Source of the DNA: Nocardia higoensis
GTDB taxonomy: Bacteria > Actinomycetota > Actinomycetes > Mycobacteriales > Mycobacteriaceae
Direction: 5' to 3'
Length of the DNA stretch: 64,000 bases
Assembly (NCBI RefSeq): GCF_015477835.1
Contig: NZ_JADLQN010000010.1
Coordinates: 1 to 64,000, forward strand
Shown here piece by piece: positions 54,322 through 63,014 of the stretch (position 1 is the stretch's first letter; the number at the start of each line of letters is the position of its first letter). The notes beneath the pieces were generated by a model, which saw nothing but the letters and a program-made list of their open reading frames with translations, did not search any database and was not told where the DNA came from. The translations under genes and the position numbers were made by a program.

Positions 54322-55280
54322 TGCCTCTCACCCCGTCGTTTGGTGACCGCCGGGTGGGTCCGATTGTCCGCTTGTATCGGCGCCTGGAGAAACGGTTGCT
54401 GGAGTTGTTGGCGACTGGCTTGCCTGCGAGTGTGCGACGCCCGTACGTGTGGTTGCAGCAGGCGTTGCTGCGGACAGTGAAGTTCCGTCTGAAGGTGCGC
54501 CGCACCCTTGATGACACCGAACATGAGTTCCGACCACTGTTGGCGGAGGCGTTGACCGGCGCGTGGCGGGACGGCATGACTGCTGCCCGCCTCGACCTGC
54601 CCCACACCCCACCCGTGGCTGTGGCCGTGCAATCCCTGATTGATGACACCCTGACTGTGGTGCGGGCGGCACATGATCATGTGCCGCAGGTGATGGAGGA
54701 CGGGTTCAGGCGGATCGTGAATGATGCGGTCCGCGCTGATCCCGCCGACAGCATGGATCGGGACCGGATTGTGCGCCGCGCACTGGAAGTGTTCGCCCGC
54801 AAGGGGATCACGGGTTTCGTCGACGCGAGGGGCCGACGCTACGACCTGGTGTCGTATGTGGAGTTGGCTGTCCGGTCTGCGATCACCCGCGCCGAGGTGG
54901 ACGGCTATTGCGCGCAAGCCGCCGCGGCGGGACATGACTTGTTCATTGTCTCCGATGTTCCGGGTGCTTGCCCTTTGTGCCGCCAGTTCGAGGGCGAGTG
55001 TATTTCGATCTCGGGTGCGACGGTGGGCGCGATCAGCGTCAACAACAGTCTCGGCAGCCCGGTCGCTGTACGCGTCCTGTGCTCACTGGCTGAGGCTCGT
55101 GAACGCGGACTATTTCACCGCGGCTGCCGCCACACGATCCGCGTGTGGACACCGGATGCACCGACCCCACCACGGGCGGTGCGTGTCCCGGATGAAGTGC
55201 GAGCGAGGCGCCGCCAAGCTCGCGCGCTTGCTCGCCGTCAACGACAGCAGGAGCGGGTCAATTTGATCCGCAACCTGTAA
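54321..55280 (+). CDS. MuF-like head morphogenesis protein
   Basis: 319 residues. The C-terminal part has CPLCRQFEGECIS and GLFHRGCRHTIRVWTP, the Cys/His pattern of Mu gpF-like minor head proteins, then a basic helix. It sits behind the portal as usual. No toxin domain is fused. Confidence 0.85.
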   Translation: MPLTPSFGDRRVGPIVRLYRRLEKRLLELLATGLPASVRRPYVWLQQALLRTVKFRLKVRRTLDDTEHEFRPLLAEALTGAWRDGMTAARLDLPHTPPVAVAVQSLIDDTLTVVRAAHDHVPQVMEDGFRRIVNDAVRADPADSMDRDRIVRRALEVFARKGITGFVDARGRRYDLVSYVELAVRSAITRAEVDGYCAQAAAAGHDLFIVSDVPGACPLCRQFEGECISISGATVGAISVNNSLGSPVAVRVLCSLAEARERGLFHRGCRHTIRVWTPDAPTPPRAVRVPDEVRARRRQARALARRQRQQERVNLIRNL

Positions 55281-55291
55281 CACCTATTCTT

Positions 55292-55348
55292 CCCGCCGTT
55301 TTCTGGGCGGGCATTCAAATGACCCCCGACTTCGTTTCGGGGGTTTCG
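55292..55348 (+). terminator. tandem hairpins after head morphogenesis gene
   Basis: CCCGCC/GGCGGG (55292-55297 with 55306-55311) and ACCCCCGA/TCGGGGGT (55322-55329 with 55337-55344), the latter followed by TTCGTCATTT. Probably partial terminators that tune expression of scaffold and coat. Confidence 0.55.
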
Positions 55349-55415
55349 TCATTTCAACACTCTTGCAGGCCAGGTCGCCGTACGAGTGTTTCCACGTGTC
55401 CAGGAGGCACATTCT

Positions 55416-56159
55416 ATGGCCGACGAAGCCACCCCCCAGGAAACTGTCACCGAAACTGTTGAGACTGTCGTTGAGGCTGTCGAAACCGTCACGGGGGCGA
55501 ACGAGAACACGGATATCGGCACCGATGTACAGGGTGCCGAAACCGAAAGCCCCGCAGACAATCCGGTCGAACCGGAGAAGCCCGCGGAAAAGACGTACGA
55601 CGAAAAGTACGTGAAGAAACTGCGTGACGAGGCCGCCGCTGCCCGCGTAAAGGGTAAAGAGGCCGCCGAACAGGCCGCGAAAGAAGCTGCCGACGCAGCA
55701 CAGAAGGCTCTCACCGAGCAGATCGCCCGCACCCTGGGTTTGATCAACGACGACGCCCCACCCGACCCCGCTGAGCTGTTGAAGCAGGCGCAGGAACGCG
55801 AAACGGCACTGGCTGCCGAACGCGATGCTGTGGCTGAACGGCTCCGCAACTATGCACGCAAAGACGCTTTGACTGCCGCCGCCGCGAAGGTGGACGGCGA
55901 TCTCACGTCTCTCCTCGATTCCCGCACCGTAAACGCGGCGATCGAATCTCTCGACACTGACGCCGACGACTTCGCTACCCAGGTGGAAGCGCTGGTCGCT
56001 GCGGCGGTCGAAAACAACCCGAAGCTCAAAAAGGTCGACCGGGTGTCGGCTCCCAGGAGCGGCGGAGACATGTCCAACGGTAATGCCGCCCCCAATGCGG
56101 GGGAGAAGGACATCGACTATTTCCGGCGCACTTACCGCGGAAACAACCGCGACGACTGA
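55416..56159 (+). CDS. scaffolding protein
   Basis: 247 residues with AGGAGG. Acidic N-terminus, long coiled coil (KLRDEAAAARVKGKEAAEQA) and a C-terminal part ending DIDYFRRTYRGNNRDD. Composition and place directly before the coat gene are typical. Confidence 0.85.
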   Translation: MADEATPQETVTETVETVVEAVETVTGANENTDIGTDVQGAETESPADNPVEPEKPAEKTYDEKYVKKLRDEAAAARVKGKEAAEQAAKEAADAAQKALTEQIARTLGLINDDAPPDPAELLKQAQERETALAAERDAVAERLRNYARKDALTAAAAKVDGDLTSLLDSRTVNAAIESLDTDADDFATQVEALVAAAVENNPKLKKVDRVSAPRSGGDMSNGNAAPNAGEKDIDYFRRTYRGNNRDD

Positions 56160-56194
56160 GTGCGCAATCCCCTCCCTCTTTCTAGGAGAGCCTT

Positions 56195-57136
56195 ATGGCT
56201 AACACCCTGCTCACCCCTTCCGTGATCGCTAAGAAGGCGCTCGCGAACCTGTACGAGAACCTGTGCATGGTTCCCCTCGTCTACACCGATGTTTCTTCGG
56301 AGTGGGGCGGCCAGAAGATCGGTTCGACGGTGAAGATCCGCAAGCCTGCGACTTTCACCGCGCAGACGTTCAACCCTGCGTCCCCGTCGATCACCGTCCA
56401 GAACGCGACTGAGACCGGCGTGGACGTCACCCTCGACAAGCACCGGGACGTGTCGTTCGCGATCACCGCACAGGATCTCACCCTCCGCCTGGAGGACTTC
56501 GACGAACAGTTCCTCGCGCCGGCGTGTGAGGCGCTGGCCCAGGCGGTCGATCAGGCGATCATCGCGCAGGCGAAGGCTGACTTCACTCAGGTCGCGGGCG
56601 ACACCTACTACGGTGGAGTCACCACCGGCGACCACAACCTGTGGGAGCACCCGGAGAACCTGATTGAGGCCGACCGGCTGCTCAACATTCAGAAGGTGCC
56701 GTCTTCGGAGCGTTCCGCCGTGGTCGGACCGACCACTCGCGCGAAGTGGCTCGACTCGGACATCATCAAGCACGCCGACAAGTCGGGCAGCACTGCCGCC
56801 CTGCGTGACGGCAGCATCGGCCGAAACATTTTCGGGTTCGGCGCCTACATGACGCAGAACATCGTGCAGCCTGCCGGTTCCCCGGCGGTCGGTCAGCCGA
56901 AGACTGAGGTCGGTCTTGCTTTCCACAAGACTGCTCTCGCGCTCGCGTCGGCCCCGCTGGCTCTGCCCCGCTCGAACACGTGGGGTGCGATGGAGTCCTA
57001 CAAGGGTCTGTCGCTGCGCATCGTGCAGGACTACGACATGGACATCAAGTCCGATGTCATCTCGGTCGACATCCTGTTCGGCACCAAGACCCTGGATGCG
57101 AACCGTGGCGTGCTGCTGCGTGGCGACCTGGCGTAA
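56195..57136 (+). CDS. major capsid protein (P22 coat type)
   Basis: 313 residues. ANTLLTPSVIAKKALANLYE and the WGGQKIGSTVKIRKP segment are hallmarks of the P22 gp5-like family, and GAMESYKGLSLRIVQDYDMD near the end too. Forms the icosahedral shell. Codon use is strongly biased to C/G-ending codons, as for a highly expressed gene. Confidence 0.9.
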   Translation: MANTLLTPSVIAKKALANLYENLCMVPLVYTDVSSEWGGQKIGSTVKIRKPATFTAQTFNPASPSITVQNATETGVDVTLDKHRDVSFAITAQDLTLRLEDFDEQFLAPACEALAQAVDQAIIAQAKADFTQVAGDTYYGGVTTGDHNLWEHPENLIEADRLLNIQKVPSSERSAVVGPTTRAKWLDSDIIKHADKSGSTAALRDGSIGRNIFGFGAYMTQNIVQPAGSPAVGQPKTEVGLAFHKTALALASAPLALPRSNTWGAMESYKGLSLRIVQDYDMDIKSDVISVDILFGTKTLDANRGVLLRGDLA

Positions 57137-57139
57137 CCG

Positions 57140-57355
57140 ATGGCGCTGATCAAGCTTCATTCGGGCAGCGTCCGCGAGTACGTCAATGCTGATGCGATCA
57201 CGCGCATCACGATCCAGGCGGTCTACAACGAGCCGTTTCAGCTGAAGGTCGTCGTCGGTGGGGTCACCCTCACCGCTGGCGCCACCTTCGCCACGCTCGC
57301 CGAAGCTGAGGACGCGGTCGAAAAGATCGCAACCGGCCAGTACTGGGAAGCGTGA
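57140..57355 (+). CDS. hypothetical protein after capsid
   Basis: 71 residues, beta-rich (AITRITIQAVYNEPFQLKVV), starting three bases after the capsid stop. May be a small head decoration or completion protein; no family recognised. Confidence 0.65.
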   Translation: MALIKLHSGSVREYVNADAITRITIQAVYNEPFQLKVVVGGVTLTAGATFATLAEAEDAVEKIATGQYWEA

Positions 57356-57415
57356 TTCGTGTGCCGTGGCGTCGTATTCGGCGCCACGGCACTCTCACAA
57401 ATTGGAGGACTGGTA

Positions 57416-57682
57416 GTGCACTACTACCGCTATCTGCATGGCGGCCGGGTCATTGAGTCTGAGACGCCGCGCCCGGATCTGTTGGAGTGGGCGTATTGGC
57501 GGGAGGTCACCGCTGATGAGGCGGGCGCACAAGGGAAGTCTGTGCAGCCTGAACCTACGGCTGACCCCGTCACTGTGACGGTTGAGGGTGCGCCTGAACC
57601 GCAGCCGGTCGCCGAGCCGCCTGCCGCGAAGAAGGCGCCCGCGAAGAAGGCTGCACCCCGCAAGGCGGCTGAGGCGGCCTGA
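57416..57682 (+). CDS. small protein with Ala/Lys/Pro tail
   Basis: 88 residues from a GTG with GGAGG. A short folded start (YYRYLHGGRVIESETPRPDL) is followed by a long Pro/Glu and then Lys/Ala tail (KKAPAKKAAPRKAAEAA). Such tails occur in head-associated proteins that contact DNA. Confidence 0.65.
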   Translation: MHYYRYLHGGRVIESETPRPDLLEWAYWREVTADEAGAQGKSVQPEPTADPVTVTVEGAPEPQPVAEPPAAKKAPAKKAAPRKAAEAA

Positions 57683-58101
57683 TGCTCGTCTATGCGCAAC
57701 CCGATGATTTGATGTCTGGCTGGCTGGACGAACCACCCACCACGGCGGTCGCGACCCGTGCGATCCGTTACGCATCCATCCTCGTCCGCACCGCCACCCG
57801 CTGCGACCACTACGAAGTGAGTCCTGCGGGGGCGCCTACGGAACCGGATGTGATCGAAGCCATGCGGGATGCTACGTGCGCGCATGCTGCCATGTGGATC
57901 ACTGCTGGCATCAACCCTGCTGCTGGTTCTGCGGGCCGGGAAATTGGTATCGCCTCCCAGTCGGCGGACGGCGGCAGTGTCACATACGCGGATTCGGTCA
58001 CGGCGGAAGAGGTGGAGGTGTCTTTGCGGCGGCTCATCCCGACCGCACTCGACATCCTCCGCAACGCCGGCATGGCGAGCACGAGGCCAGACACATGGTG
58101 A
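57682..58101 (+). CDS. head-tail connector (HK97 gp6-like)
   Basis: 139 residues, helical, with PDVIEAMRDATCAHAAMWIT and a C-terminal LRRLIPTALDILRNAG, matching adaptor proteins that sit under the portal. Position supports it. Confidence 0.75.
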   Translation: MLVYAQPDDLMSGWLDEPPTTAVATRAIRYASILVRTATRCDHYEVSPAGAPTEPDVIEAMRDATCAHAAMWITAGINPAAGSAGREIGIASQSADGGSVTYADSVTAEEVEVSLRRLIPTALDILRNAGMASTRPDTW

Positions 58102-58460
58102 CCTACCAGCACCCCACCTTTCCGGGCGGAACCATGCTGACCGTCATCCGCGACCCCGAAACCGACTGGCAGGGCGACCCCATGGCGGGCGCATCCCCAG
58201 AGCATCAGATCGGTCCATGCGACCTGAAGTGGCGCACCGACAGTGAGGACAACAGCAAGGGCGAAGTGCTCATGCTGTCCGCCCAGGTGACGGCCCCACA
58301 CGGCTCGGACGTGCAGCAGGGGGACCGGATTCGACTTGACGGCCGTGTGTTCGTGATCGACGGACAAGTCCGGGAAACGCCGAACCCATTCACGGGCTGG
58401 TCTACCGGGGTGCGGTTCACGATCGAGAAGGACGGCACTAGTGGAGTACGACAGTCATGA
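58095..58460 (+). CDS. head-tail stopper-type protein
   Basis: 121 residues, beta-rich (GEVLMLSAQVTAPHGSDVQQ, DRIRLDGRVFVIDGQVRETP). Overlaps the connector by 7 nt. Layout corresponds to stopper proteins that close the head until the tail binds. Confidence 0.7.
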   Translation: MVTYQHPTFPGGTMLTVIRDPETDWQGDPMAGASPEHQIGPCDLKWRTDSEDNSKGEVLMLSAQVTAPHGSDVQQGDRIRLDGRVFVIDGQVRETPNPFTGWSTGVRFTIEKDGTSGVRQS

Positions 58461-58740
58461 CTTCAATCTAGACACCACCTTCATGCGGACATCGCCCGAG
58501 TTGACGGCGTTCGTGCACGAGTTGGCGGAGCAGGGCGCCGATCGTTGGTCGCTGCGAGTCCGGTGGAGAACCGGATTCAACGCCACCCACGTGGAAGCAC
58601 TGTCCGGGCCTGGCGAAGACGGGCGTATCGAGGGCGTCACCTACGCGAGCGGCTACTACGCCCGCTTCCGTGAACACGGCACCCGCTACAACGCCGCCGA
58701 ACATGTGATGCGCGACTTCATCCGAGACATCGAAGGCTAG
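58441..58740 (+). CDS. HK97 gp10-like head-tail/tail completion protein
   Basis: 99 residues from GTG. AEQGADRWSLRVRWRTGFNA and GYYARFREHGTRYNAAEHVM fit the gp10-like family (G-x-x-Y-A-x-x-x-E-x-G-T). It overlaps the stopper by 20 nt. Confidence 0.78.
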   Translation: MEYDSHDFNLDTTFMRTSPELTAFVHELAEQGADRWSLRVRWRTGFNATHVEALSGPGEDGRIEGVTYASGYYARFREHGTRYNAAEHVMRDFIRDIEG

Positions 58741-58750
58741 GAGCCCCGCC

Positions 58751-59125
58751 GTGTCCCTGCCTGACTACCCGGAATACGACGAAGTCCTGAAAGCGCTCCT
58801 CGACGACCTCGCACCAGTCGTCACATTCATCGACGACAGTCTCACCACCTACATTTTCGTCAACCGTGTCGGCGGCAAAGAAGACGGTGTCGCAGACAAT
58901 CCGGTCGTCGACCTCGAATATGTGGCCCCAACCCGTGCCGCCGCGAAAGCGTTGAAAAAGACGGCGCAGGAACGCATCCGGCATGCAGGCAACACAGCAC
59001 CGGGTGGTTTCCTGATCGACACCGTGGATGAAGTGACGGGTCCGATGCCGATGGACCCGATGCAACGTCAGCTCCGCGAATTCACCGCGACTGTGCGTCT
59101 CTCCTACCGCAGGCCACGCACCTAA
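58751..59125 (+). CDS. tail terminator
   Basis: 124 residues from GTG with AGGAG. Alpha/beta with PVVDLEYVAPTRAAAKALKK and an RLSYRRP ending; position between gp10-like protein and major tail protein is that of the terminator that ends tail-tube growth. Confidence 0.72.
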   Translation: MSLPDYPEYDEVLKALLDDLAPVVTFIDDSLTTYIFVNRVGGKEDGVADNPVVDLEYVAPTRAAAKALKKTAQERIRHAGNTAPGGFLIDTVDEVTGPMPMDPMQRQLREFTATVRLSYRRPRT

Positions 59126-59208
59126 ATCCTCTCTTCTCTTCTCACACCGCCCGCACCAGTTCCTTGGTGGCCGGGTCTCTGGGTGTGCCCAACCACAAGG
59201 AACCAACC

Positions 59209-60129
59209 ATGGTTGCAGCTACTTTCGAGCAGGTCGCCAACTGGCGGCCCTCGCTCATCCGCCGCCCCAACAAGGGCTTCGTGCTCATCGGCAACATGAG
59301 CGCCACCCTCCCCGCCGCCTACACCAGCGGTGTCAGCGCCGAGTTCCAGGATCTCGGTTCGGCGGGCTTCAAGTCCCTTGGCCTCACCGCGAAGGACGCG
59401 CCCCCGACTTTCCGCCCGGAAATCGAATCCTCGGACGTCGAAGCGTGGGGCGCTTTGGAGCCTCCCCGCACCGACATCATCTCCCGCAAAATGACGGTCT
59501 CCACCACCCTGCTGGAGACGAAGCGGCAGACGCTGGAACTGTACAGCGGCCTGGACCTGTCCGCGATCGACGCTGACGCCACCACGGGTGAACTCCAGTG
59601 GAACGACCCGACCGCCCCCGAAACCCGCTACCACCGGCTGATTTTCGGCATGGTCGACGGCAGCGGCACCGACCAGATTTGGATTCTGCGTGTCTTCCCG
59701 CGCGCCACCGTCACCGAGATCGGTGAACAGTCGTGGTCGCAGGACGGTTCCCTCTCCTACAACATCACGTGGTCGGCGAAGATCGACGAAACCCTCGGCT
59801 ATGCGATGAAGAACGTCATTTGCGGTCCCGGCGTCACCACCCTGCTCGACGAGATGGACTTCACCGCCACCGCATCCGTCCCGACCATCACTTCGCATCT
59901 GCCGGCCGGTTCTCTCGCCGCGGCGGGCGGCGAATCGGTTGTCCTGCTGGGTCAGCATTTCACCGGCACCACCGGGGTCACGGTGGGTGGCACTGCTGCC
60001 ACCGATTTCACGATCATCGACGACACCCATTTGGCGATCATCTCGCCCGCGAAGACCGCGGGCTCGCACAACGTGGTCGTCACGAACGCGACCGGCGCCA
60101 GCGCGAACTACGCCGTCACTTACGCCTGA
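59209..60129 (+). CDS. major tail protein with C-terminal Ig-like domain
   Basis: 306 residues. The first about 220 residues are the tail-tube domain. The C-terminal 80 (PTITSHLPAGSLAAAGGESV, then GTTGVTVGGTAATDFTIIDD, GSHNVVVTN) form an IPT/TIG or Big-type Ig-like domain, exposed on the tail surface and possibly binding the cell surface. Codons are C-rich, suggesting high expression. Confidence 0.85.
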   Translation: MVAATFEQVANWRPSLIRRPNKGFVLIGNMSATLPAAYTSGVSAEFQDLGSAGFKSLGLTAKDAPPTFRPEIESSDVEAWGALEPPRTDIISRKMTVSTTLLETKRQTLELYSGLDLSAIDADATTGELQWNDPTAPETRYHRLIFGMVDGSGTDQIWILRVFPRATVTEIGEQSWSQDGSLSYNITWSAKIDETLGYAMKNVICGPGVTTLLDEMDFTATASVPTITSHLPAGSLAAAGGESVVLLGQHFTGTTGVTVGGTAATDFTIIDDTHLAIISPAKTAGSHNVVVTNATGASANYAVTYA

Positions 60130-60216
60130 TTCCAGGCTCTCTGAACCCCGCTCCGTGCGCGTTTCCTGGCCGCGCACGGAGCGGCCCCCACCTTCTCGCC
60201 AGGCCAGGAGATTCTT

Positions 60217-60390
60217 ATGGACCCGATTTACATGGTGGCGCCGGATAGGCGGCGCGTCCTCGTCGGTACCGCTGTCGAGCGTGAACAGTTGCTTGCCCGC
60301 GGCTACAAGGTTGCTGCGCCTGAGCTGACACCAGCCCGCAAGCCCACACCCGCGACCAAGCCTGCCGACACTTCGAAGACCACCAAGTAA
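60217..60390 (+). CDS. small hypothetical tail protein
   Basis: 57 residues with AGGAG. MDPIYMVAPDRRRVLVGTAV then a Pro/Lys/Thr-rich tail. Sits between tube and chaperone genes, as in related phages. Function unknown. Confidence 0.65.
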   Translation: MDPIYMVAPDRRRVLVGTAVEREQLLARGYKVAAPELTPARKPTPATKPADTSKTTK

Positions 60391-60414
60391 CAACCCCTCT
60401 CGCCAGGAGACGCT

Positions 60415-60807
60415 ATGCCCCCCAGGAAAACCACCACCCCCGCCGTCGACACTGCTGCCCCCCAGAAGTCGCGTTGGGCTCAGCTCGTTGAGGAATCCAC
60501 CGCAGGCTATGAGCCGAAGCCGCCGTACATGTTCGACGGCACCAACCCGCCCACCCCCATTCACGAGCCCGTGACTGCCGATCAGGTGACGGCGCTCGCC
60601 GCCCTGATCGACTCGAAGGGGCGCGTGGATGTTTCCCGTGTTCGGGAACTGTTCGAGGCTGTGTGCGGTGACTCGTTCCAGCGGGTGTGGGATGTGGTGG
60701 GCCGCGCCCACTCCGATGTGCTGATCCCCCTGTTCATCGACATCAACGACCACTTCGGTGCCGTTCCTGGCGAGAAGGCGGGCGCTGATCTGCCGGGGGG
60801 CGACTAG
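60415..60807 (+). CDS. tail assembly chaperone, short form
   Basis: 130 residues with AGGAG. Basic/Pro start, then a helical domain (VTALAALIDSKGRVDVSRVR; VWDVVGRAHSDVLIPLFIDI). It ends GGD-stop right after a slippery run. The -1 product extends it by 151 residues. These proteins coat the tape measure during tail building. Confidence 0.82.
   Translation: MPPRKTTTPAVDTAAPQKSRWAQLVEESTAGYEPKPPYMFDGTNPPTPIHEPVTADQVTALAALIDSKGRVDVSRVRELFEAVCGDSFQRVWDVVGRAHSDVLIPLFIDINDHFGAVPGEKAGADLPGGD
60795..60801 (+). promoter_or_regulatory. -1 programmed frameshift site
   Basis: G-GGG-GGC, read in frame as CCG GGG GGC GAC TAG, is a canonical X-XXY-YYZ heptamer three codons before the stop. Slipping back one base gives CGA next and joins the open frame 60801-61253. 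Confidence 0.75.
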
Positions 60808-61253
60808 CCCTCGTACTCCTCATAGAGGATTACGGGGAGGAAATCGAATACGACCTTCAACGCGAGTTGGGGGTTGACCTGCTGGATTTCTTTCGCGGGG
60901 TGAGGCCGTGGCGGCAACTGTATCGGTTGCTGCGACGGCTCCCCGGACACGGCTGGTATCAAGCAGCGTTGGCGATGGACGAGGATCTGGGGCGAGAACG
61001 GGCGAAGCAGCCACTCTCGGATAAGGCTGAACCACCGACCCCGCTCGGATACACGCTCGAAGTCTTGTTGCTGCTGCGGATCATTGATCTGTTGAAAGAG
61101 CAGATGCGGGCATATGCAGCCGGTTTGGGCGGGAAACTACCGCCACCGTTCCCGCCCGAACCACGCCCGATGACTGCGGAACAACGCATCCGCGACGAAC
61201 TGGAGACACGCAACGTGTACGCCGGACTTCGGGCAATGGGTATCAACGTATGA
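60801..61253 (+). CDS. tail assembly chaperone, frameshift extension
   Basis: About 150 residues made only as the -1 fusion to the gene at 60415. It begins RLALVLLIEDYGEEIEYDLQ, typical of the second chaperone frame, has LGVDLLDFFRGVRPWRQLYR and a helical end with PPFPPEPRPMTAEQRIRDEL. There is no good independent start. Confidence 0.82.
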   Translation, partial: RLALVLLIEDYGEEIEYDLQRELGVDLLDFFRGVRPWRQLYRLLRRLPGHGWYQAALAMDEDLGRERAKQPLSDKAEPPTPLGYTLEVLLLLRIIDLLKEQMRAYAAGLGGKLPPPFPPEPRPMTAEQRIRDELETRNVYAGLRAMGINV

Positions 61254-61337
61254 CATCGCGACGTTCCACCTGGCAGTAACATACGGCGACCGCATCCGAT
61301 GAGGATGCGACGCCCACACAAGCCAGGGGAAACCATC

Positions 61338-62051
61338 GTGACGTATCCACCACAACCACCACCACAACAGCCGTGGACCGGACCGCAGTATCCGCAGCAA
61401 GGCGGGCCGTATCAGGCACCGCCACCACCCGGATATCGGCCACAGTATCGGTCACCGAAGAAGCCGATGCCGGCGTGGGGTTGGATACTCATTGTTGCCG
61501 CGGTCGTGGTCTGGTTCGGCGGCTGCACGGCACTACTTGGCGGCGGAGACACCAGCAAAGCATCCGCCACCAGCACCACCCGCACTTCACCAAGACCAGC
61601 AGGCACGCCAGCGGCAGCGCCAGCGGCGCCCGCACCTCCAGCGCCCGAACCAGTGAAGAGGACACCTGACCTTCCGGCACCAGGATCAGCGGTCCGGGAT
61701 GGGCAGTTCGAGTTCCGGGTTACCGCTATGGACCCGCCCGTCACATCGATCGGCTCCTATCAGGCTAAGGGCGAGTTCATCGTGTTGAGCGTGGACATCA
61801 CAAACACAGGTAAACAGCCCCGCAGTTTTTGGGATGATGAGCAAGTGTTGATCGACGATCAGGGCCGCGAGTTCGCCAACGACTCCAGTGCGGCACGTCG
61901 TCTCGGCTCCGAAACATGGGAGTCGGATCTGAATCCCGGTTTCGCCATCTCCGTGAAGCTCGTGTTCGACGTCCCGGTGGGCACTGTGCCTGCCACGATG
62001 GAGTTCCACGACTCGATGTGGTCTGGTGGCGTGAAGGTGGCTCTCCGATGA
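61338..62051 (+). CDS. membrane-anchored surface protein with DUF4352-like domain
   Basis: 237 residues from a GTG with GGGGA. Pro/Gln/Tyr-rich cytoplasmic start, one transmembrane helix (about 47-63, WGWILIVAAVVVWFGG), an Ala/Pro linker and an outer domain 120-237 (GQFEFRVTAMDPPVTSIGSY, then FIVLSVDITNTGKQPRSFWD) that matches the DUF4352 immunoglobulin-like fold of actinobacterial lipoproteins. A cell protein, not a virion part, placed between chaperone and tape measure: probably a moron gene. Confidence 0.82.
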   Translation: MTYPPQPPPQQPWTGPQYPQQGGPYQAPPPPGYRPQYRSPKKPMPAWGWILIVAAVVVWFGGCTALLGGGDTSKASATSTTRTSPRPAGTPAAAPAAPAPPAPEPVKRTPDLPAPGSAVRDGQFEFRVTAMDPPVTSIGSYQAKGEFIVLSVDITNTGKQPRSFWDDEQVLIDDQGREFANDSSAARRLGSETWESDLNPGFAISVKLVFDVPVGTVPATMEFHDSMWSGGVKVALR

Positions 62052-62359
62052 ACCGCAATCCGGTCCTGGAGGGCGCGGCAGCCCTGTTCCTGATCGTGTT
62101 CGTGATCTGGCTGGCGGACGCAAGGAACTACAGCAACGGCGAGATGGCCGCGATCGGCGTCATCGGAGTGACCCTACTGTTCGTGTTCCTGCTGCTGCGT
62201 GCCTTGAAACGTGTCGGCGACCCTCGTGAGCCGTCCACGCCACCAGCTCCGCCACCAGCCCCAACGAAAGCCCCACCAGGCTTCTACATGCACCCCTCGG
62301 GTGTCACCCGCTGGTGGGATGGCTCCATGTGGACCGAACAGACCAAACCAGATGCGTAA
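62048..62359 (+). CDS. membrane protein with C-terminal DUF2510-like motif
   Basis: 103 residues, ATGA overlap. Two transmembrane helices (about 8-24 and 36-51) and a Pro-rich linker, then PPGFYMHPSGVTRWWDGSMW (about 76-95), the Trp-rich DUF2510 motif. Likely works with the surface protein before it, for instance in altering the envelope. Confidence 0.8.
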   Translation: MNRNPVLEGAAALFLIVFVIWLADARNYSNGEMAAIGVIGVTLLFVFLLLRALKRVGDPREPSTPPAPPPAPTKAPPGFYMHPSGVTRWWDGSMWTEQTKPDA

Positions 62360-62383
62360 CCCCAGGTAGTGCCGCACGTCGCC

Positions 62384-62419
62384 TTGCCATATGGAAACCC
62401 TCTACCGGTAGAATGGCAA
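62384..62419 (+). promoter_or_regulatory. toxin-antitoxin promoter with operator
   Basis: TTGCCAT (62384-62390) and ATGGCAA (62413-62419) form a 7-bp inverted repeat around the palindrome TACCGGTA (62403-62410). TAGAAT (62409-62414) is the likely -10 box, and TTGCCA lies 19 nt before it. The arrangement suits autorepression by the antitoxin. Confidence 0.65.
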
Positions 62420-62444
62420 CCGTAGGCAACGGAAGGAGCGCGCG

Positions 62445-63014
62445 ATGGCTACAGCGCTTGACGTCGCCGGATACATCTACCGGCAGTGCGGCTGGGTCGA
62501 TGCCTGGAAACTGGAGAAACTGCTGTACTTCTCCCAAGCCTGGCACCTGGCGTGGGATGGCCGGCCGATGTTTGAAGACAAGTTCCAGGCATGGATCGAC
62601 GGCCCGGTTCAGCCGACCGTGTTCCGAGTGAACAAGTACGACCGCGCAGGTCAGTGGTCCACCGAGCTGCCGGGCGCCGATCCTGATGCCTTGCACCCGC
62701 AGGCGGCGGCGGTGGTTAATGCTGTCCTCGGGTTCTATGCAGAGTTGAGCAAGACGGACCTGGTCGAGCTGAGCCATGAGCAGCCGTGGCGGATCGCGCG
62801 TGGCCCTCTGCCTGATGATGTGCCTGGTAACGCCGAGATGTCGAACACTGAGATCAAACGTTGGTACACGTCGAAGGTTCTTAGAGGGGAGAAGGACATT
62901 CCTGCGCAACCTGCCGTCCAACTGACGGAGATCCCTCACGACGTGTTCATGCAGGCCGCCGCTCTAGAGATGGAGCGCTGGAAGGAAACACTGAGGCTCC
63001 TCGCTGACAGGTGA
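62445..63014 (+). CDS. Panacea-domain (DUF4065) antitoxin
   Basis: 189 residues with GAAGGAG. WKLEKLLYFSQAWHLAWDGR (21-40) then FEDKFQAWIDGPVQPTVF is the signature of the Panacea (SocA-like) domain, found in antitoxins that neutralise many unrelated toxins by direct binding. The rest is helical. It overlaps the Doc-type toxin by 4 nt and has its own promoter and operator. Confidence 0.85.
   Translation: MATALDVAGYIYRQCGWVDAWKLEKLLYFSQAWHLAWDGRPMFEDKFQAWIDGPVQPTVFRVNKYDRAGQWSTELPGADPDALHPQAAAVVNAVLGFYAELSKTDLVELSHEQPWRIARGPLPDDVPGNAEMSNTEIKRWYTSKVLRGEKDIPAQPAVQLTEIPHDVFMQAAALEMERWKETLRLLADR

Noticed and set aside
56132..57160. 342-codon leftward open frame over the capsid gene
   Set aside because: Shadow of the coat protein gene with its strong codon bias.
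59122..60753. 543-codon leftward open frame across the tail genes
   Set aside because: It is the complement of the major tail protein and chaperone genes, has low-complexity Gly/Arg-rich translation and no ribosome-binding site.
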